Positions 1 through 8,536 of a stretch of DNA of 64,000 nucleotides are shown here, piece after piece. Position 1 is the stretch's first letter. Each line of letters starts with the position of its first letter. The notes under the pieces were generated by a model, which saw only the letters and a list, made by a program, of their open reading frames with translations, was not told the origin of the DNA and made no database searches. Origin of the DNA: Gemmatimonadales bacterium (GTDB taxonomy: Bacteria; Gemmatimonadota; Gemmatimonadetes; Gemmatimonadales; JACORV01). The position numbers and the translations under genes were made by a program. The DNA is taken from the NCBI GenBank assembly GCA_035502185.1, contig DATJUT010000031.1:1-64000 (forward strand), in the 5' to 3' direction.

Positions 1-174
1 GCGTTCGATCTCGTCGGGGGAGTAGTCGGTGAGGGCGGAGCCTTCCTTGATGCGACCGTGCCGCTTGCTGCTTCCGGCCACGAAGGCGAGGGCGTCGACC
101 AGGCTGGTCTTGCCGCTGCCTCCGTGGCCGACTACGGCCACGTTCCGGATATGTGTGCTCGGATATTCCTTCAT
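1..174 (-). CDS. EF-G-like translational GTPase (EF-G2 type), N-terminal fragment
   Basis: The reading frame starts with ATG at 174 and runs off the window edge after 58 residues. It contains a P-loop, VVGHGGSGKTSL, followed by a switch I-like stretch ending LTDYSPDEIER. This matches the N-terminus of EF-G family GTPases. The P-loop reads GHGGSGKT rather than the AHIDAGKT of canonical EF-G, which resembles the EF-G2/FusA2-like branch. EF-G proteins drive ribosome translocation or recycling; the role of the EF-G2 branch is less clear. It lies downstream of the ABC exporter on the same strand, separated by a long inverted repeat. The family is clear but the subtype is inferred from few residues. 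Confidence 0.8.
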   Translation of the reverse strand, partial: MKEYPSTHIRNVAVVGHGGSGKTSLVDALAFVAGSSKRHGRIKEGSALTDYSPDEIER

Positions 175-240
175 ACCAACCCTTCGACCAAAAGGGGAGC
201 CTAAGCTATCGCCGGCAAGAGTGGGGAGGCAAGCCGGTGC

Positions 241-388
241 GCAGGACAGTTGTGAGACGCCGAGTTGCGAGTGGTTACGAGATGAGACTCTCGAGAGGGC
301 AACTGAGTTGCCAGCACCTGCAGGGAGCAGCCGCTCACCACTCCCGTCTCGTAACCACTCCCCTCTCGGCGTCTCGCAACTGTCCTGC
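241..388. repeat. Long imperfect inverted repeat after the ABC exporter stop codon
   Basis: Arm 241-286 pairs with arm 343-388. The outer 24 bases match with one mismatch, then a 6-base mismatch block, then GTGGTTACGAGA pairs perfectly. The loop is 56 bases. The right arm touches the stop codon of the exporter gene (388-390). It could act as a terminator or RNA-processing hairpin between this gene and the EF-G-like gene. Part of its left arm (252-281) recurs at 18367-18396 and 30012-30031. Confidence 0.8.
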
Positions 389-2283
389 TATCGGTACCCT
401 GCCGCCTGCAGTCTGAAGAGTTCCGCGTACGTCCCGCCCCGCGTCACCAGCTCCTCGTGCGTTCCCTGCTCCAGCAGCTCGCCCCGGCCCAGCACCAGGA
501 TCCGGTCCGCCATCCGCACGGTCGAAAACCGGTGCGAGATCAGGATCGCGGCCTTGCCCTTCGTGAGCTCGGCGAAGCGCACGAACACCTCGTATTCGGC
601 GCGCGCGTCGAGCGCGGCCGTGGGCTCGTCGAGGATCAGCACCTGCGCCTCCCGCAGATAGGCCCGCGCCAGGGCGACCTTCTGCCACTCGCCGCCCGAG
701 AGCTCGATCCCCTCCTCGAACCGCCGGCCCAGCATCTGCTCGTAGCGCCGCTCGAAGCGCTGCGCGACCTTGGACGCCTGGCTGCGCTCCGCGGCGGCCT
801 GGATGCGCTCGGTGTCCTCGACCGCGCCGATCTCGCCGACGCCGATGTTCTCCCGCAGCACGAACGCGTAGCGGACGAAGTCCTGGAAGATCACGCCGAT
901 GTTCCGGTGCAGGCTGCCCACGTCGTAGTCCCTGAGGTCCACGCCGTCGAGCAGGATCACGCCCTCGTCCGGGTCGTACAGGCGCGCCACCAGCTTGGTG
1001 AGCGTCGTCTTGCCGGCGCCGTTCTCGCCCACCAGCGCCAGGCGCTCCCCGGCGGGGAGCCAGAAGCTCAGGTGCCGCACCGCCCAGGTCTCGCTTCCCG
1101 GATAGCGGAAGCCGACGTCGCGGAACTCGAAGCCGACGCGAATCGGTCGGGGCACGTTCCGGGCCCCTTCGCGGGAGACGATGGACGGCTTCATCTCGAA
1201 GAAGGTGAACAGATCGGCCAGGTACAGGCTCTGCTCGTAGATCTGCGACGTCGAGAGCAGGATGCGCTGGATCAGATCGCGGCTCTGCTGGAACGAGCCG
1301 GCGAGGAAGGTGAGCACGCCGATGGTGAACGACCCGGCCGGCGACCGGTATCCGATCACCGTCAGGTAGATGATGATCCCGTACGCCCCGTAGTACCCCA
1401 CCGTCCCGATGGCGGTGAGCAGCGTGCTCACGGCGCTGTGCCGGATCGAGAGCGTCCGGTTGGCCTCGTAGAAGGCGTCCGACAGCCTCGCGTAGCGGTC
1501 GGTCAGCCACCGAGACAGGCCGAACAGCTTGATCTCCTTGGCGGTCTCGTCGCTCGCCGCGGTGTAGCGGAGGTAGTCGAGCTGGCGTCGCTCCGGCGTC
1601 CAGCGGAACAGCAGCGAATAGCCCAGGGCGGCGAAATGCGTCTCGCCGAGGAACGACGGCACCACGGCCGCCGCGAGGAGCAGCAGGAGCCACGGCACGT
1701 AGAACACCAGCGTGGCCGCGAGGCTCGCCAGCGTGATCAGGTCCTGCACCGACGACAGCAGCAGGGCGATCAGCCCGATGCGGCCGACGGTCTGCCGCCG
1801 CGCCCGCTCCAGGTGGTCGTAGAACTCCGGGTCTTCGAAGTGCCGGAGGTCGAGCGTGGCCGCGTGCTCCATCAGCCGCACGCTGATGCGGTTGCTGAAC
1901 AGGTCTCCCAGCAGGCTCTCGACCAGCGTGCCGGCCCGGGCGAGCGCGTCCCCGACGATCGCGATCGCCAACCCGGTGACGACCAGCCGGGCCAGCGCCT
2001 CCCAGGGCACCGCCAGTCCCGCGGCGTGGCCGCGCATCGCCGTTACCACGCCGTCGATGATGAGCTTCCCGATCCACAGCACCGCGAGCGGGACGAACGC
2101 CCGCAGGATCCGCAGCGCCACGATCGCCACCGTGTAGCCGCGGTGCGTCGCCCACACCATCGCGAGCAGCGGCCGCACGTGCCGCAGGGCCTCGAGCCGC
2201 TGCCGCCAGGTCGGTCGCTCCCCGGGAGCCCGCGGGTCGCGCCGGCGGCGCGGGATCTGGAGCACGGGAGGCTGGCTGGTCAT
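388..2283 (-). CDS. ABC transporter, fused permease and ATP-binding protein
   Basis: A 631-residue half-transporter of the ABCB/MsbA exporter type, acting in the inner membrane as a homodimer or heterodimer. The N-terminal 350 residues hold hydrophobic membrane segments. The C-terminal ATPase has a Walker A GENGAGKTT (about 419-427), a Q-loop FQD (about 466), the signature LSGGE (about 528), a Walker B VLILDEP (about 548) and an H-loop SHR (about 583). All catalytic motifs are intact. The substrate (lipid, peptide or drug) cannot be told from the sequence. The gene is divergent from the SDR gene at 2403. The ATG at 2283 follows a GGAG-type ribosome binding site. Confidence 0.9.
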   Translation of the reverse strand: MTSQPPVLQIPRRRRDPRAPGERPTWRQRLEALRHVRPLLAMVWATHRGYTVAIVALRILRAFVPLAVLWIGKLIIDGVVTAMRGHAAGLAVPWEALARLVVTGLAIAIVGDALARAGTLVESLLGDLFSNRISVRLMEHAATLDLRHFEDPEFYDHLERARRQTVGRIGLIALLLSSVQDLITLASLAATLVFYVPWLLLLLAAAVVPSFLGETHFAALGYSLLFRWTPERRQLDYLRYTAASDETAKEIKLFGLSRWLTDRYARLSDAFYEANRTLSIRHSAVSTLLTAIGTVGYYGAYGIIIYLTVIGYRSPAGSFTIGVLTFLAGSFQQSRDLIQRILLSTSQIYEQSLYLADLFTFFEMKPSIVSREGARNVPRPIRVGFEFRDVGFRYPGSETWAVRHLSFWLPAGERLALVGENGAGKTTLTKLVARLYDPDEGVILLDGVDLRDYDVGSLHRNIGVIFQDFVRYAFVLRENIGVGEIGAVEDTERIQAAAERSQASKVAQRFERRYEQMLGRRFEEGIELSGGEWQKVALARAYLREAQVLILDEPTAALDARAEYEVFVRFAELTKGKAAILISHRFSTVRMADRILVLGRGELLEQGTHEELVTRGGTYAELFRLQAAGYR

Positions 2284-2293
2284 GGGAGCGGAG

Positions 2294-2322
2294 GGTTAAC
2301 CGCTTCCCGCGCGAACCGTCAA
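2294..2322 (-). promoter_or_regulatory. Possible sigma-70 type promoter for the ABC exporter
   Basis: On the minus strand TTGACG (2322-2317) is followed after 17 bases by TTAACC (2299-2294), just upstream of the ATG at 2283. The -35 is good and the -10 weak, so this is a candidate only. Confidence 0.35.
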
Positions 2323-2391
2323 CTCCCGCTCGGGTCCCGCAGAGGTGCCGTCCGGGAGTGCTGGCGTAGCGCGGCGGCGCGGCGCGCCGCA

Positions 2392-2397
2392 TTATCT
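2392..2397 (+). promoter_or_regulatory. -10 box TTATCT, leaderless start for the SDR gene
   Basis: TTATCT ends five bases before the ATG at 2403 and no Shine-Dalgarno sequence is present. The transcription start would fall at or next to the start codon, so a leaderless mRNA is likely. No convincing -35 is seen. Confidence 0.4.
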
Positions 2398-2402
2398 GCC
2401 GC

Positions 2403-3116
2403 ATGAACTGGCAGTTCGAGCTGGCCGTGGTGACCGGGGCCTCGCGCGGCATCGGCAAGGCCCTCGCGCAGGGCCTGGCGGACCGGGGCGCGGCGGTGGC
2501 GGTCTGCGCCCGCGACGCGATCGCGATCGAGCGCTTCGCGTCCGACCTCCGCGCCGGAGGGGGGAAGGCGTTCGGAGCGCCGTGCGACGTCCGCGACGAA
2601 GCCGAGGTCGCCGCCTTCGCGGCCCGGGTCCAGCGCGAGATGGGCTCGCCCACCATCGTCGTCAACAACGCCGGCATCGCCCGCTTCGCGCCGGTGACGG
2701 AGCTGTCGGTCGAGCAGTGGGACGAGGTGCTCGCCACCAACCTGCGCGGGATGTTCCTGGTCACGCGGGCGTTCCTGCCGGCGATGCTCGCCCACGGCCA
2801 CGGGGCGATCGTCAACGTGGCCTCGCTCGCCGGCCGGAACGGCTTCGCCAGCGGTGCCGCCTACTGCGCCTCCAAGCACGGCGTGCTCGGCTTCTCGAAG
2901 TCGCTGATGATGGAGGTGCGGAAGCGCGACATCCGCGTGATCGCCGTGTGCCCCGGCTCGGTCAGCACGGCGTTCTTCGACGGCCATACGCCGTTCCAGC
3001 CCGACCGCGAGAAGATCCTGCGGGCCGAGGACGTGGCGACGGTCGTCCTCGAGACGCTCGCGCTGGACGAGCGCGCCACCGTCTCGGAGCTGGACATCCG
3101 GCCGACCAATCCCTGA
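2403..3116 (+). CDS. Short-chain dehydrogenase/reductase
   Basis: A 237-residue classical SDR that uses NAD(P)H to interconvert an alcohol and a carbonyl. It has the cofactor motif VVTGASRGIGKAL near residue 9, the NNAG motif, an active-site serine region and the catalytic YCASK motif. Length is normal for the family. The closest style is the FabG/3-oxoacyl reductase-like group, but residues do not fix the substrate. It is a single gene, convergent with the esterase gene behind it, and probably has a leaderless transcript. Confidence 0.9.
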   Translation: MNWQFELAVVTGASRGIGKALAQGLADRGAAVAVCARDAIAIERFASDLRAGGGKAFGAPCDVRDEAEVAAFAARVQREMGSPTIVVNNAGIARFAPVTELSVEQWDEVLATNLRGMFLVTRAFLPAMLAHGHGAIVNVASLAGRNGFASGAAYCASKHGVLGFSKSLMMEVRKRDIRVIAVCPGSVSTAFFDGHTPFQPDREKILRAEDVATVVLETLALDERATVSELDIRPTNP

Positions 3117-3146
3117 GTCGCCAGGCGCCGTGGGCCGGCGCCACCC

Positions 3147-4094
3147 TCACGGCTCTCCCGCGGCCGTCTTCTCGTGGCGGCTGAAGAAGTTCCAGATCGC
3201 GAAGCTCGCGTCGAAGTCCCGGCAGACGGGGCCGACGATCAGCCGCGGCAGATACTGCGGCCCGCCGGGCCAGGTGTGGCCGCCGCCCTCCAGCCGGTAG
3301 AGCCACACCTCCGTCCGCTCGCGCCCGCCGCTCCATCGTTGCCAGCTCACCCGGCAGCCGTCGCGCGGATCGCTGTCCGGCAGGGTGCCCCTGGCGGGCT
3401 CGGCCCGAATGCCGTCGGCCTCCACCCAGGCGCGCGCCGTCGCCTCCGCGCCGAGCTCGCTGCCCAGCCGCCCGCCGGCAATCGGGCCGCCCTCGTAGGG
3501 CACGAGCGGATCGGCGGTACCCTGCATGACGAGCACCGAAACCGGCGCCGCCGGGGCGAAGCGGGGCGCGAACGGGGCCGCGAGCCCCCCGGCGACGGAG
3601 GCCACCGCCGCGAGCCGCCCGGCCGCCCGCGCCGCCAGGTAGTGCGTGAACGAGGCGCCGTTCGACAGGCCGGTCGCGAAGACGCGCCGCGGATCGATGC
3701 GCAGCTCCGCCGTCAGCGCGTCGATCAGGGTCGTGACGAACCCCACGTCGTCCACGTTCTGGCGCTGGGCGGGCGACGCGGCGACGGCCCGGCCGTCGTT
3801 CCAGCTGCGGCCGATGCCGTCCGGGTAGGCGACCACGAAGTGGGCGCGGTCGGCGAGCTCGCTGAAGCCCGTGAGCCGCTCCATCCCCGCGCCGTCGCCG
3901 CCCCGTCCGTGGAAGACGAGGACCAGCGCCGCTCTGCCGTCGCGCTCGAGCTGCGGAGGAACGTGCAGCCGGTAGCTGCGGACCAGGGCACCGACCCGCA
4001 GCGTGCGCGCGACCGATTGCGCCCGTGCCGGCGCCGGCGCCGCGTGAAGCGCGAGGCCGGCGGCCAGGGCCGCCGCGGCGCGGCCGACCTTCAG
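3147..4094 (-). CDS. Secreted PHB depolymerase-like esterase (LpqC type), probable CTG start
   Basis: An alpha/beta hydrolase with a nucleophile elbow GLSNG, an oxyanion region VFHGRGGDG and a C-terminal GGGHTWPGG that carries the catalytic histidine, as in LpqC/poly(3-hydroxybutyrate) depolymerase-like esterases. A signal peptide fits if translation starts at the CTG at 4094: KVGRAAAALAAG then an Ala-rich cleavage region. No ATG, GTG or TTG exists in the frame near this point. The CTG overlaps the TGA of the upstream gene (CTGA), which would couple translation. The frame stays open further upstream, but that part is antisense-like sequence inside the neighbour. The likely role is hydrolysis of esters outside the cytoplasm. 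Confidence 0.8.
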   Translation of the reverse strand: MKVGRAAAALAAGLALHAAPAPARAQSVARTLRVGALVRSYRLHVPPQLERDGRAALVLVFHGRGGDGAGMERLTGFSELADRAHFVVAYPDGIGRSWNDGRAVAASPAQRQNVDDVGFVTTLIDALTAELRIDPRRVFATGLSNGASFTHYLAARAAGRLAAVASVAGGLAAPFAPRFAPAAPVSVLVMQGTADPLVPYEGGPIAGGRLGSELGAEATARAWVEADGIRAEPARGTLPDSDPRDGCRVSWQRWSGGRERTEVWLYRLEGGGHTWPGGPQYLPRLIVGPVCRDFDASFAIWNFFSRHEKTAAGEP

Positions 4095-4786
4095 CGCGGC
4101 ACGCCCACGGACACCGCCACGCCGTACGCGACCAGCGTCGTGGGACTCCTGGTGGGCTTCAGGTACACGCCGGAGATGTAGCCGACGGGGAGGTTGCCCT
4201 CCCTCACCCAACGCGTGGGCCCGGTGCCCAGGTAGCGCGCCGAGAGGTCGAGCCACACGGGCGTCCGCCCGCCGCGCAGCTCCAGGCCGAGGCTGCCGCC
4301 GCCGGCGTATGCCAGGGTGAGGTCGCCGAACGTGGTCGCTCCGCTGAAGCGATCGGGCGTCGCGATCCCGGTCACGGCGCCGGTGTTGGTCGAGGTGGCG
4401 AGCCCCACCCCCGCGGTCGCCGCGAGTCGCACGGGCCCGACCGGCACACCGAGCTCGGGACCAGCGACCGCCGTGAAGATCTGGCTGCCAGTGGTGATGT
4501 CGACCGGCTGCAGGCCGCGATACGGCCGGCTGGCGGTCGTCGGCGCGAACCGGAGGAAGTCGGCGTCGATCCTGAGCCGTGCGGTCCGCGCGGCCGGCCC
4601 GAACGCCACGAAGCCGCTGACGCCCGCGGCGCCCGCCACGTACCGCTCCAGCGAACCGGTCGCCCGGGCGTACAGGGGACCGGCGCCGACGAGCAGGCGG
4701 CCCTCCTGGGCCGCGGCCGGGCCCGCGAGCAGCGCGGCGGCGGCGGGGACGAGGACGGACCGGCGGACAACGAGGCACATCGTCAC
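4091..4786 (-). CDS. Secreted protein, probable outer-membrane beta-barrel
   Basis: A 231-residue protein with an N-terminal signal peptide ending in AAAQ. The rest has alternating polar and hydrophobic residues typical of beta strands, and ends in VAYGVAVSVGVPR. It has no recognised catalytic motif. A strong GGAGGTGAG ribosome binding site precedes the start; an internal ATG two codons later is an alternative. It overlaps the esterase gene by four bases, so the two are probably made together and both exported. Function unknown; the barrel call rests on composition and pattern only. Confidence 0.65.
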   Translation of the reverse strand: MTMCLVVRRSVLVPAAAALLAGPAAAQEGRLLVGAGPLYARATGSLERYVAGAAGVSGFVAFGPAARTARLRIDADFLRFAPTTASRPYRGLQPVDITTGSQIFTAVAGPELGVPVGPVRLAATAGVGLATSTNTGAVTGIATPDRFSGATTFGDLTLAYAGGGSLGLELRGGRTPVWLDLSARYLGTGPTRWVREGNLPVGYISGVYLKPTRSPTTLVAYGVAVSVGVPR

Positions 4787-4897
4787 GGCTCACCTCCGAC
4801 GATCATTGGGTGTGGCCGGAAGGTGAAACGGCGAGGTTGCGGCGGCGGGCCAGACGGGTGACGCCGCGATGACGGTCGGGTTACGAGTCGGGCCGAG

Positions 4898-4969
<72 letters not shown>

Positions 4970-5040
4970 TGGGCGGTGGAAGTTCGCCGCCCCGGGAGCG
5001 TTTCTCAACCCGATCGGCGAGCCGCCCGCCGGCACAGGCC

Positions 5041-5970
5041 CTAGGCCCGGAACTCCTTCGGCACGAGGAGCGTCTCGATCCCCTCGTACACCGCGATGAG
5101 GTGTCGAACGTTGGACACGAAGTCGATCTTCGACACGTCGATCACCAGCACCGGGCCGGCGTACCAGCCGCTCGCCCGGAGGTTCGCGACCAGCGCCTCG
5201 TAGCGCGGGTTCAGCGCCCGCACCAGCCGCATCAGGCCTTCGGGGATCTGGTCGGCGTGGGTCTTCTCCTCGTCGCGCCGCCGCTCCCGGATGTTGCGCA
5301 GCAGGGACTCGACCGGGCTCTGGAGCAGAATGACGAGCCCGGGCCGAACCAGCGGCCGGAACTCGTTCTCGAGTCGCGCGTCGATCACGGCCAGGGAGTC
5401 CGCCGTGAGGTAGGGCACGTCCATGTCGCGGTGCAGCACCTCGCAGAACGCGTAGCGGTCGGCCAGCGGCGAGCCGTCGATGCAGGTCGAGGCCTGCAGG
5501 TGCGGCACCGCCTCCAGCTGCATCTTGCGGAGGTCGAGGTACGCGTGCTGGATGTCCAGCGCCGCGTTCTCCAGGTTGCGCTTCGCCGCCTGCCAGCCGG
5601 GGCTCGTCGCGCTCTCCCGCGCCTGGCAGTCGATGAACTCGTTGATGGCGCCGTAGTAGCGCCCCAGCGTCCGCTTGGCCGAGTTCTTCGCCGTCGCCAG
5701 CAGGGGAAACAGCGACGGGTTCTGCGCGACGTGGTCCTCGTACCCCTCGTCGGGCAGCTCGAACAGCGCGTTCATCCCGGTGCTGTATGCGAGCAGCTTG
5801 ACCAGGCTGCTCTTGCCGGCTCCGATGTTCCCCACGCAAGCCACCAGGGTCTGGTGCCGCGCCAGGTAGGTGAGCAGCCGCCGCTCGACGTTGGTGAGCC
5901 GGTTTGCGATCTGGTGCCGGGGAATCGCCTGGGGCTCGCGAACCTCCAGCACCGACCCCGTCCGGGTCAC
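5041..5970 (-). CDS. Deoxynucleoside kinase-like protein (second of a tandem pair)
   Basis: A 309-residue P-loop kinase of the dCK/dGK/dAK type, which phosphorylates deoxynucleosides for DNA precursor salvage. The P-loop is GNIGAGKSS (about 50-58), and a DR-type motif follows in SPLADRYAFCEVLHRDMDV. It is longer than the usual 210-230 residues because of an N-terminal extension of about 45 residues rich in basic and polar residues. The GTG start at 5970 overlaps the TGA of the upstream kinase (GTGA), so translation is probably coupled. A heterodimeric enzyme, as known for Lactobacillus deoxynucleoside kinases, is a reasonable inference. Confidence 0.8.
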   Translation of the reverse strand: MTRTGSVLEVREPQAIPRHQIANRLTNVERRLLTYLARHQTLVACVGNIGAGKSSLVKLLAYSTGMNALFELPDEGYEDHVAQNPSLFPLLATAKNSAKRTLGRYYGAINEFIDCQARESATSPGWQAAKRNLENAALDIQHAYLDLRKMQLEAVPHLQASTCIDGSPLADRYAFCEVLHRDMDVPYLTADSLAVIDARLENEFRPLVRPGLVILLQSPVESLLRNIRERRRDEEKTHADQIPEGLMRLVRALNPRYEALVANLRASGWYAGPVLVIDVSKIDFVSNVRHLIAVYEGIETLLVPKEFRA

Positions 5971-6740
5971 GCGCTCTGCTTCCGCGCTTCGATCATCCGC
6001 CGCACCTTCTCGCGGATCGTCCCGGCCGCCACGTGCACGTAGCCCTGGTGCTCGTGCATGTCGATCTCCGCCGGCAGGATCACCATGTCCGAATCCGGCG
6101 GCACGATCGCGAACTCCTGGTACTTGCGCAGCGTCGCCCGCCAGTTGGCCACCAGGCGCTCGTAGGCCTCGTGAATCTGGCACAGGTACTCGCCGGTGAT
6201 GGTGCGGGCGTAGGCGTCGCCCGCCTCCGCCCGCGCCTGGCGCCGAGTCTCGAGCAGGCCCGGCTCGGTGCGCAGGTACACCGTGAGGTCGGGGAGCCGG
6301 ATCCGCTCGTTCTGCAGCGTCTGGTACAGCAGGGTGAAGTAGAGCTTCGCGTGGGCGGCCGGCATCTCCCCCGACTCGATCATCCGCTTCACGAACACCT
6401 CGGGTCCGTCGAGGAACGGCCGGTCCTCGAGAATCAGCACGCCGCTCTTCGACTCCCGGGTCATCAGGTGGCGAATCTCGCGCTGCTGGAGCACCCGCAT
6501 ATGCAGGAAGGCGGTCTCGGTCGGAAAGATGTTCGCGACGCGATCCTGGTAGAACAGCGCCAGGCACTGGTCGGTGAGCGAGCCCTTCTCCACCCGCTCG
6601 GAGAACGCGTGCGTCTCCGCCGTGCCGAGCAGGCCCTCCAGCTCCGAGCGATACGGCTCGGCCGCCAGGGCGTTCATCAGCGTCGTCTTGCCGGAGAACA
6701 GATTGCCCATAATGCCGATGTGGAAGTTGCCGCTCGCCAT
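5967..6740 (-). CDS. Deoxynucleoside kinase-like protein (first of a tandem pair)
   Basis: A 257-residue P-loop kinase with GNLFSGKTT near residue 12 and a DR motif in LILEDRPFLDG, matching deoxynucleoside kinases. A LID-like basic region RRQARAEAGD is present. The ATG at 6740 gives MASGNFH and places the P-loop at the family's usual position. It overlaps the following kinase gene by four bases. The two proteins are clearly different in sequence, so they are not a recent duplicate. Substrate choice (dA, dG, dC or dT) cannot be read here. Confidence 0.82.
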   Translation of the reverse strand: MASGNFHIGIMGNLFSGKTTLMNALAAEPYRSELEGLLGTAETHAFSERVEKGSLTDQCLALFYQDRVANIFPTETAFLHMRVLQQREIRHLMTRESKSGVLILEDRPFLDGPEVFVKRMIESGEMPAAHAKLYFTLLYQTLQNERIRLPDLTVYLRTEPGLLETRRQARAEAGDAYARTITGEYLCQIHEAYERLVANWRATLRKYQEFAIVPPDSDMVILPAEIDMHEHQGYVHVAAGTIREKVRRMIEARKQSA

Positions 6741-6910
6741 GTCAGCGCTCTCCCTGCGGGACGACCGGCCCGGCGGCGCGCGCCGGGCGGCCTGCGCCAG
6801 GGGGCGCGGGGCGTCCGGCCGATTCGCGGACCGGGGCGGCACGAAGTTAGCGCGCCCGATGCCCGGACGCACGCCGAGCTCGACCGCGCGGCCCGCCGGG
6901 CGAGCCCGGG

Positions 6911-7339
6911 CTACTCCAGCTTCGCGTCCAGCTCGAAGGTCACGTTGCCCTTGAGGGCGTTGGAGACCGGGCAACCGTCCTTGGCCGCCTCGGCCGCCGC
7001 AACGAAGGCCGCCTGATCCATGCCCGGCACCTTGCCCCGCACCACGAGCTTCATCCTCGTGATCCGGAATGCGTCCCCCACCTTCTCGACCGTGCACGCC
7101 GCTTCGGTCGTCAGCCGCGTCGCCGTCTTGCCGGCGCGCTCCAGCCCGCCGGAGAGCGCCATGCTGAGGCAGGCCGCGTGGGCGGCGGCGATCAGCTCCT
7201 CCGGATTCGAGCCGGGGGCCTGCTCGAAGCGGGAACCGAACCCGTAGTTGCCGCCGATCAGGCCGCTGTCGGTCTTGAAGCTTCCCTTGCCGGCCCTGAG
7301 CCCGCCTTCCCAGACTGCCGATGCCTTGCGCGTGGGCAT
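6911..7339 (-). CDS. OsmC-family peroxiredoxin
   Basis: A 142-residue OsmC/Ohr-type thiol peroxidase that reduces organic hydroperoxides in the cytoplasm. Both redox cysteines are present: AAHAACLSMAL about residue 58 and DGCPVSNAL about residue 123. The first cysteine context, with Ala-Ala-His before it, and the C-terminal CPVSNAL motif fit OsmC rather than Ohr. Length is typical. A single gene between the kinase pair and the divergent VOC gene. Confidence 0.9.
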   Translation of the reverse strand: MPTRKASAVWEGGLRAGKGSFKTDSGLIGGNYGFGSRFEQAPGSNPEELIAAAHAACLSMALSGGLERAGKTATRLTTEAACTVEKVGDAFRITRMKLVVRGKVPGMDQAAFVAAAEAAKDGCPVSNALKGNVTFELDAKLE

Positions 7340-7476
7340 GTGAGTCTCCGTACCAGATCAGTGGTGAGAGGTTGTCCGAACGAGTGCTGACAAGTGATAC
7401 ACCGGAGCCCCTCCTGGCGGGAGCGGGGGTCACCCGGTAGCCTTGACGCTCGGATCCCACACGACGGGGGCCACCC

Positions 7477-7968
7477 ATGCCGACCAAGAAGAAGGGTGCA
7501 CGCAAGCCGAACCAGCGCGTCAAGCGAGCGAAGCGCGGCCGCACCGCCGCGCGTCAGCGCGCGACCAGGGCGCGTCGCCAGCCCGAGACCCTGCGGCTGC
7601 GCACCGCCAGCGCCGGCTTCACGGTCGACGACATCGCGAAGAGCATGGCCTGGTACCAGGACGTCCTCGGCTGCGTGGTGGTGGATCGATGGGAGCGGGA
7701 CGGCAAGCTGATGGGGGCGACGCTGCGGGCCGGCAAGGTGGACTTCTACCTCGGCCAGGACGACTGGCGGAAAGGGCGCGATCGCCAGAAGGGCGAGGGA
7801 TTCCGGCTCTACTGCGTCACGGCACAGGAGGTCGAGAGGCTGGCGGCCGACATCAAGGCACGCGGCGGCACGCTGCTCCACGAGCCGCAGACGGAACCCT
7901 GGGGCGAGCGCGACTTCGCCGTGGCCGACCCGGACGGCTTCAAGATCACGATCAGCCAGGCGCGCTGA
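7477..7968 (+). CDS. VOC-family (glyoxalase-like) protein with a basic N-terminal tail
   Basis: A 163-residue protein. Residues 1-40 are extremely rich in Lys and Arg (MPTKKKGARKPNQ...). The rest is a single vicinal-oxygen-chelate domain with FTVDDIAKSMAWYQDVLG at its start and FAVADPDGFKITI at its end. VOC proteins include glyoxalases, dioxygenases and resistance proteins; the substrate is unknown. The basic tail is unusual and might bind nucleic acid or simply be disordered. A later start would remove the tail, but no better start was found. Confidence 0.8.
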   Translation: MPTKKKGARKPNQRVKRAKRGRTAARQRATRARRQPETLRLRTASAGFTVDDIAKSMAWYQDVLGCVVVDRWERDGKLMGATLRAGKVDFYLGQDDWRKGRDRQKGEGFRLYCVTAQEVERLAADIKARGGTLLHEPQTEPWGERDFAVADPDGFKITISQAR

Positions 7969-7982
7969 GCCCGCGGGCGCGG

Positions 7983-8471
7983 CTAGCGGCCGCGCTGCAG
8001 CGCCTTCAGCAGCTGGATCTGGCCCGTGTGGTAGAGGTCGTGGGCCGCGATGCCGAAGACCTGTTCGGCGACCGACCAACGCGAGCGCCCGACCCGCGCC
8101 GCGAGCCGCGACGGTGGGAGGGCCGCGACGATCCGGGTCAGCGCCAGGTGCTGCCGCTTGAGGAGCGCGATGTCGGCTCGCCACGCCGCCGCGTCGGGGC
8201 GCCGTGGCGGATCGGGGTAGTTGCGCGGGCTCCGGGGAAACGGCCCCTGCCGGCCGCCTTCCACGCGCTGCCGCACCACGTGCTTCCAGTATGCCGTGTG
8301 CAGGACCAGCTCCCAGACGTTGTGCCGCCCGGGACCCGGCCGCCACAGGGCCTGCGGGATCGTCAGCCCTCGCAGCGAGCCGCTCAGGGTGGCCCCCTGC
8401 CATCCCTTCGCCGTGAACGCCCCGTCCAGCACCGCGAGCAGAAGTCGGATCCGGGGATCGCCGCGTTTCAT
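7983..8471 (-). CDS. DinB-family protein
   Basis: A 162-residue four-helix protein of the DinB/YfiT superfamily, whose members are often metal-dependent thiol transferases. The family pattern is seen in HNVWELVLHTAYWK (first metal histidine region) and GIAAHDLYHTGQIQLLK (C-terminal His pair, typical ending). ATG at 8471 has a GAGGTG ribosome binding site six bases upstream, which is better than the GTG at 8480. The gene is divergent from the GMC oxidoreductase gene. Confidence 0.85.
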   Translation of the reverse strand: MKRGDPRIRLLLAVLDGAFTAKGWQGATLSGSLRGLTIPQALWRPGPGRHNVWELVLHTAYWKHVVRQRVEGGRQGPFPRSPRNYPDPPRRPDAAAWRADIALLKRQHLALTRIVAALPPSRLAARVGRSRWSVAEQVFGIAAHDLYHTGQIQLLKALQRGR

Positions 8472-8536
8472 CCGGAACACCTCGCTGTCGAGTGGCCCGT
8501 AACGTAAGTTGAAAATTCCCCTATCGGGATGGAGCC

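Noticed and set aside
457-2406. Long open frame opposite the ABC exporter
   Set aside because: It is antisense to a gene with all ABC motifs and its translation is a low-complexity Arg/Glu/Gln-rich shadow, common in GC-rich DNA.
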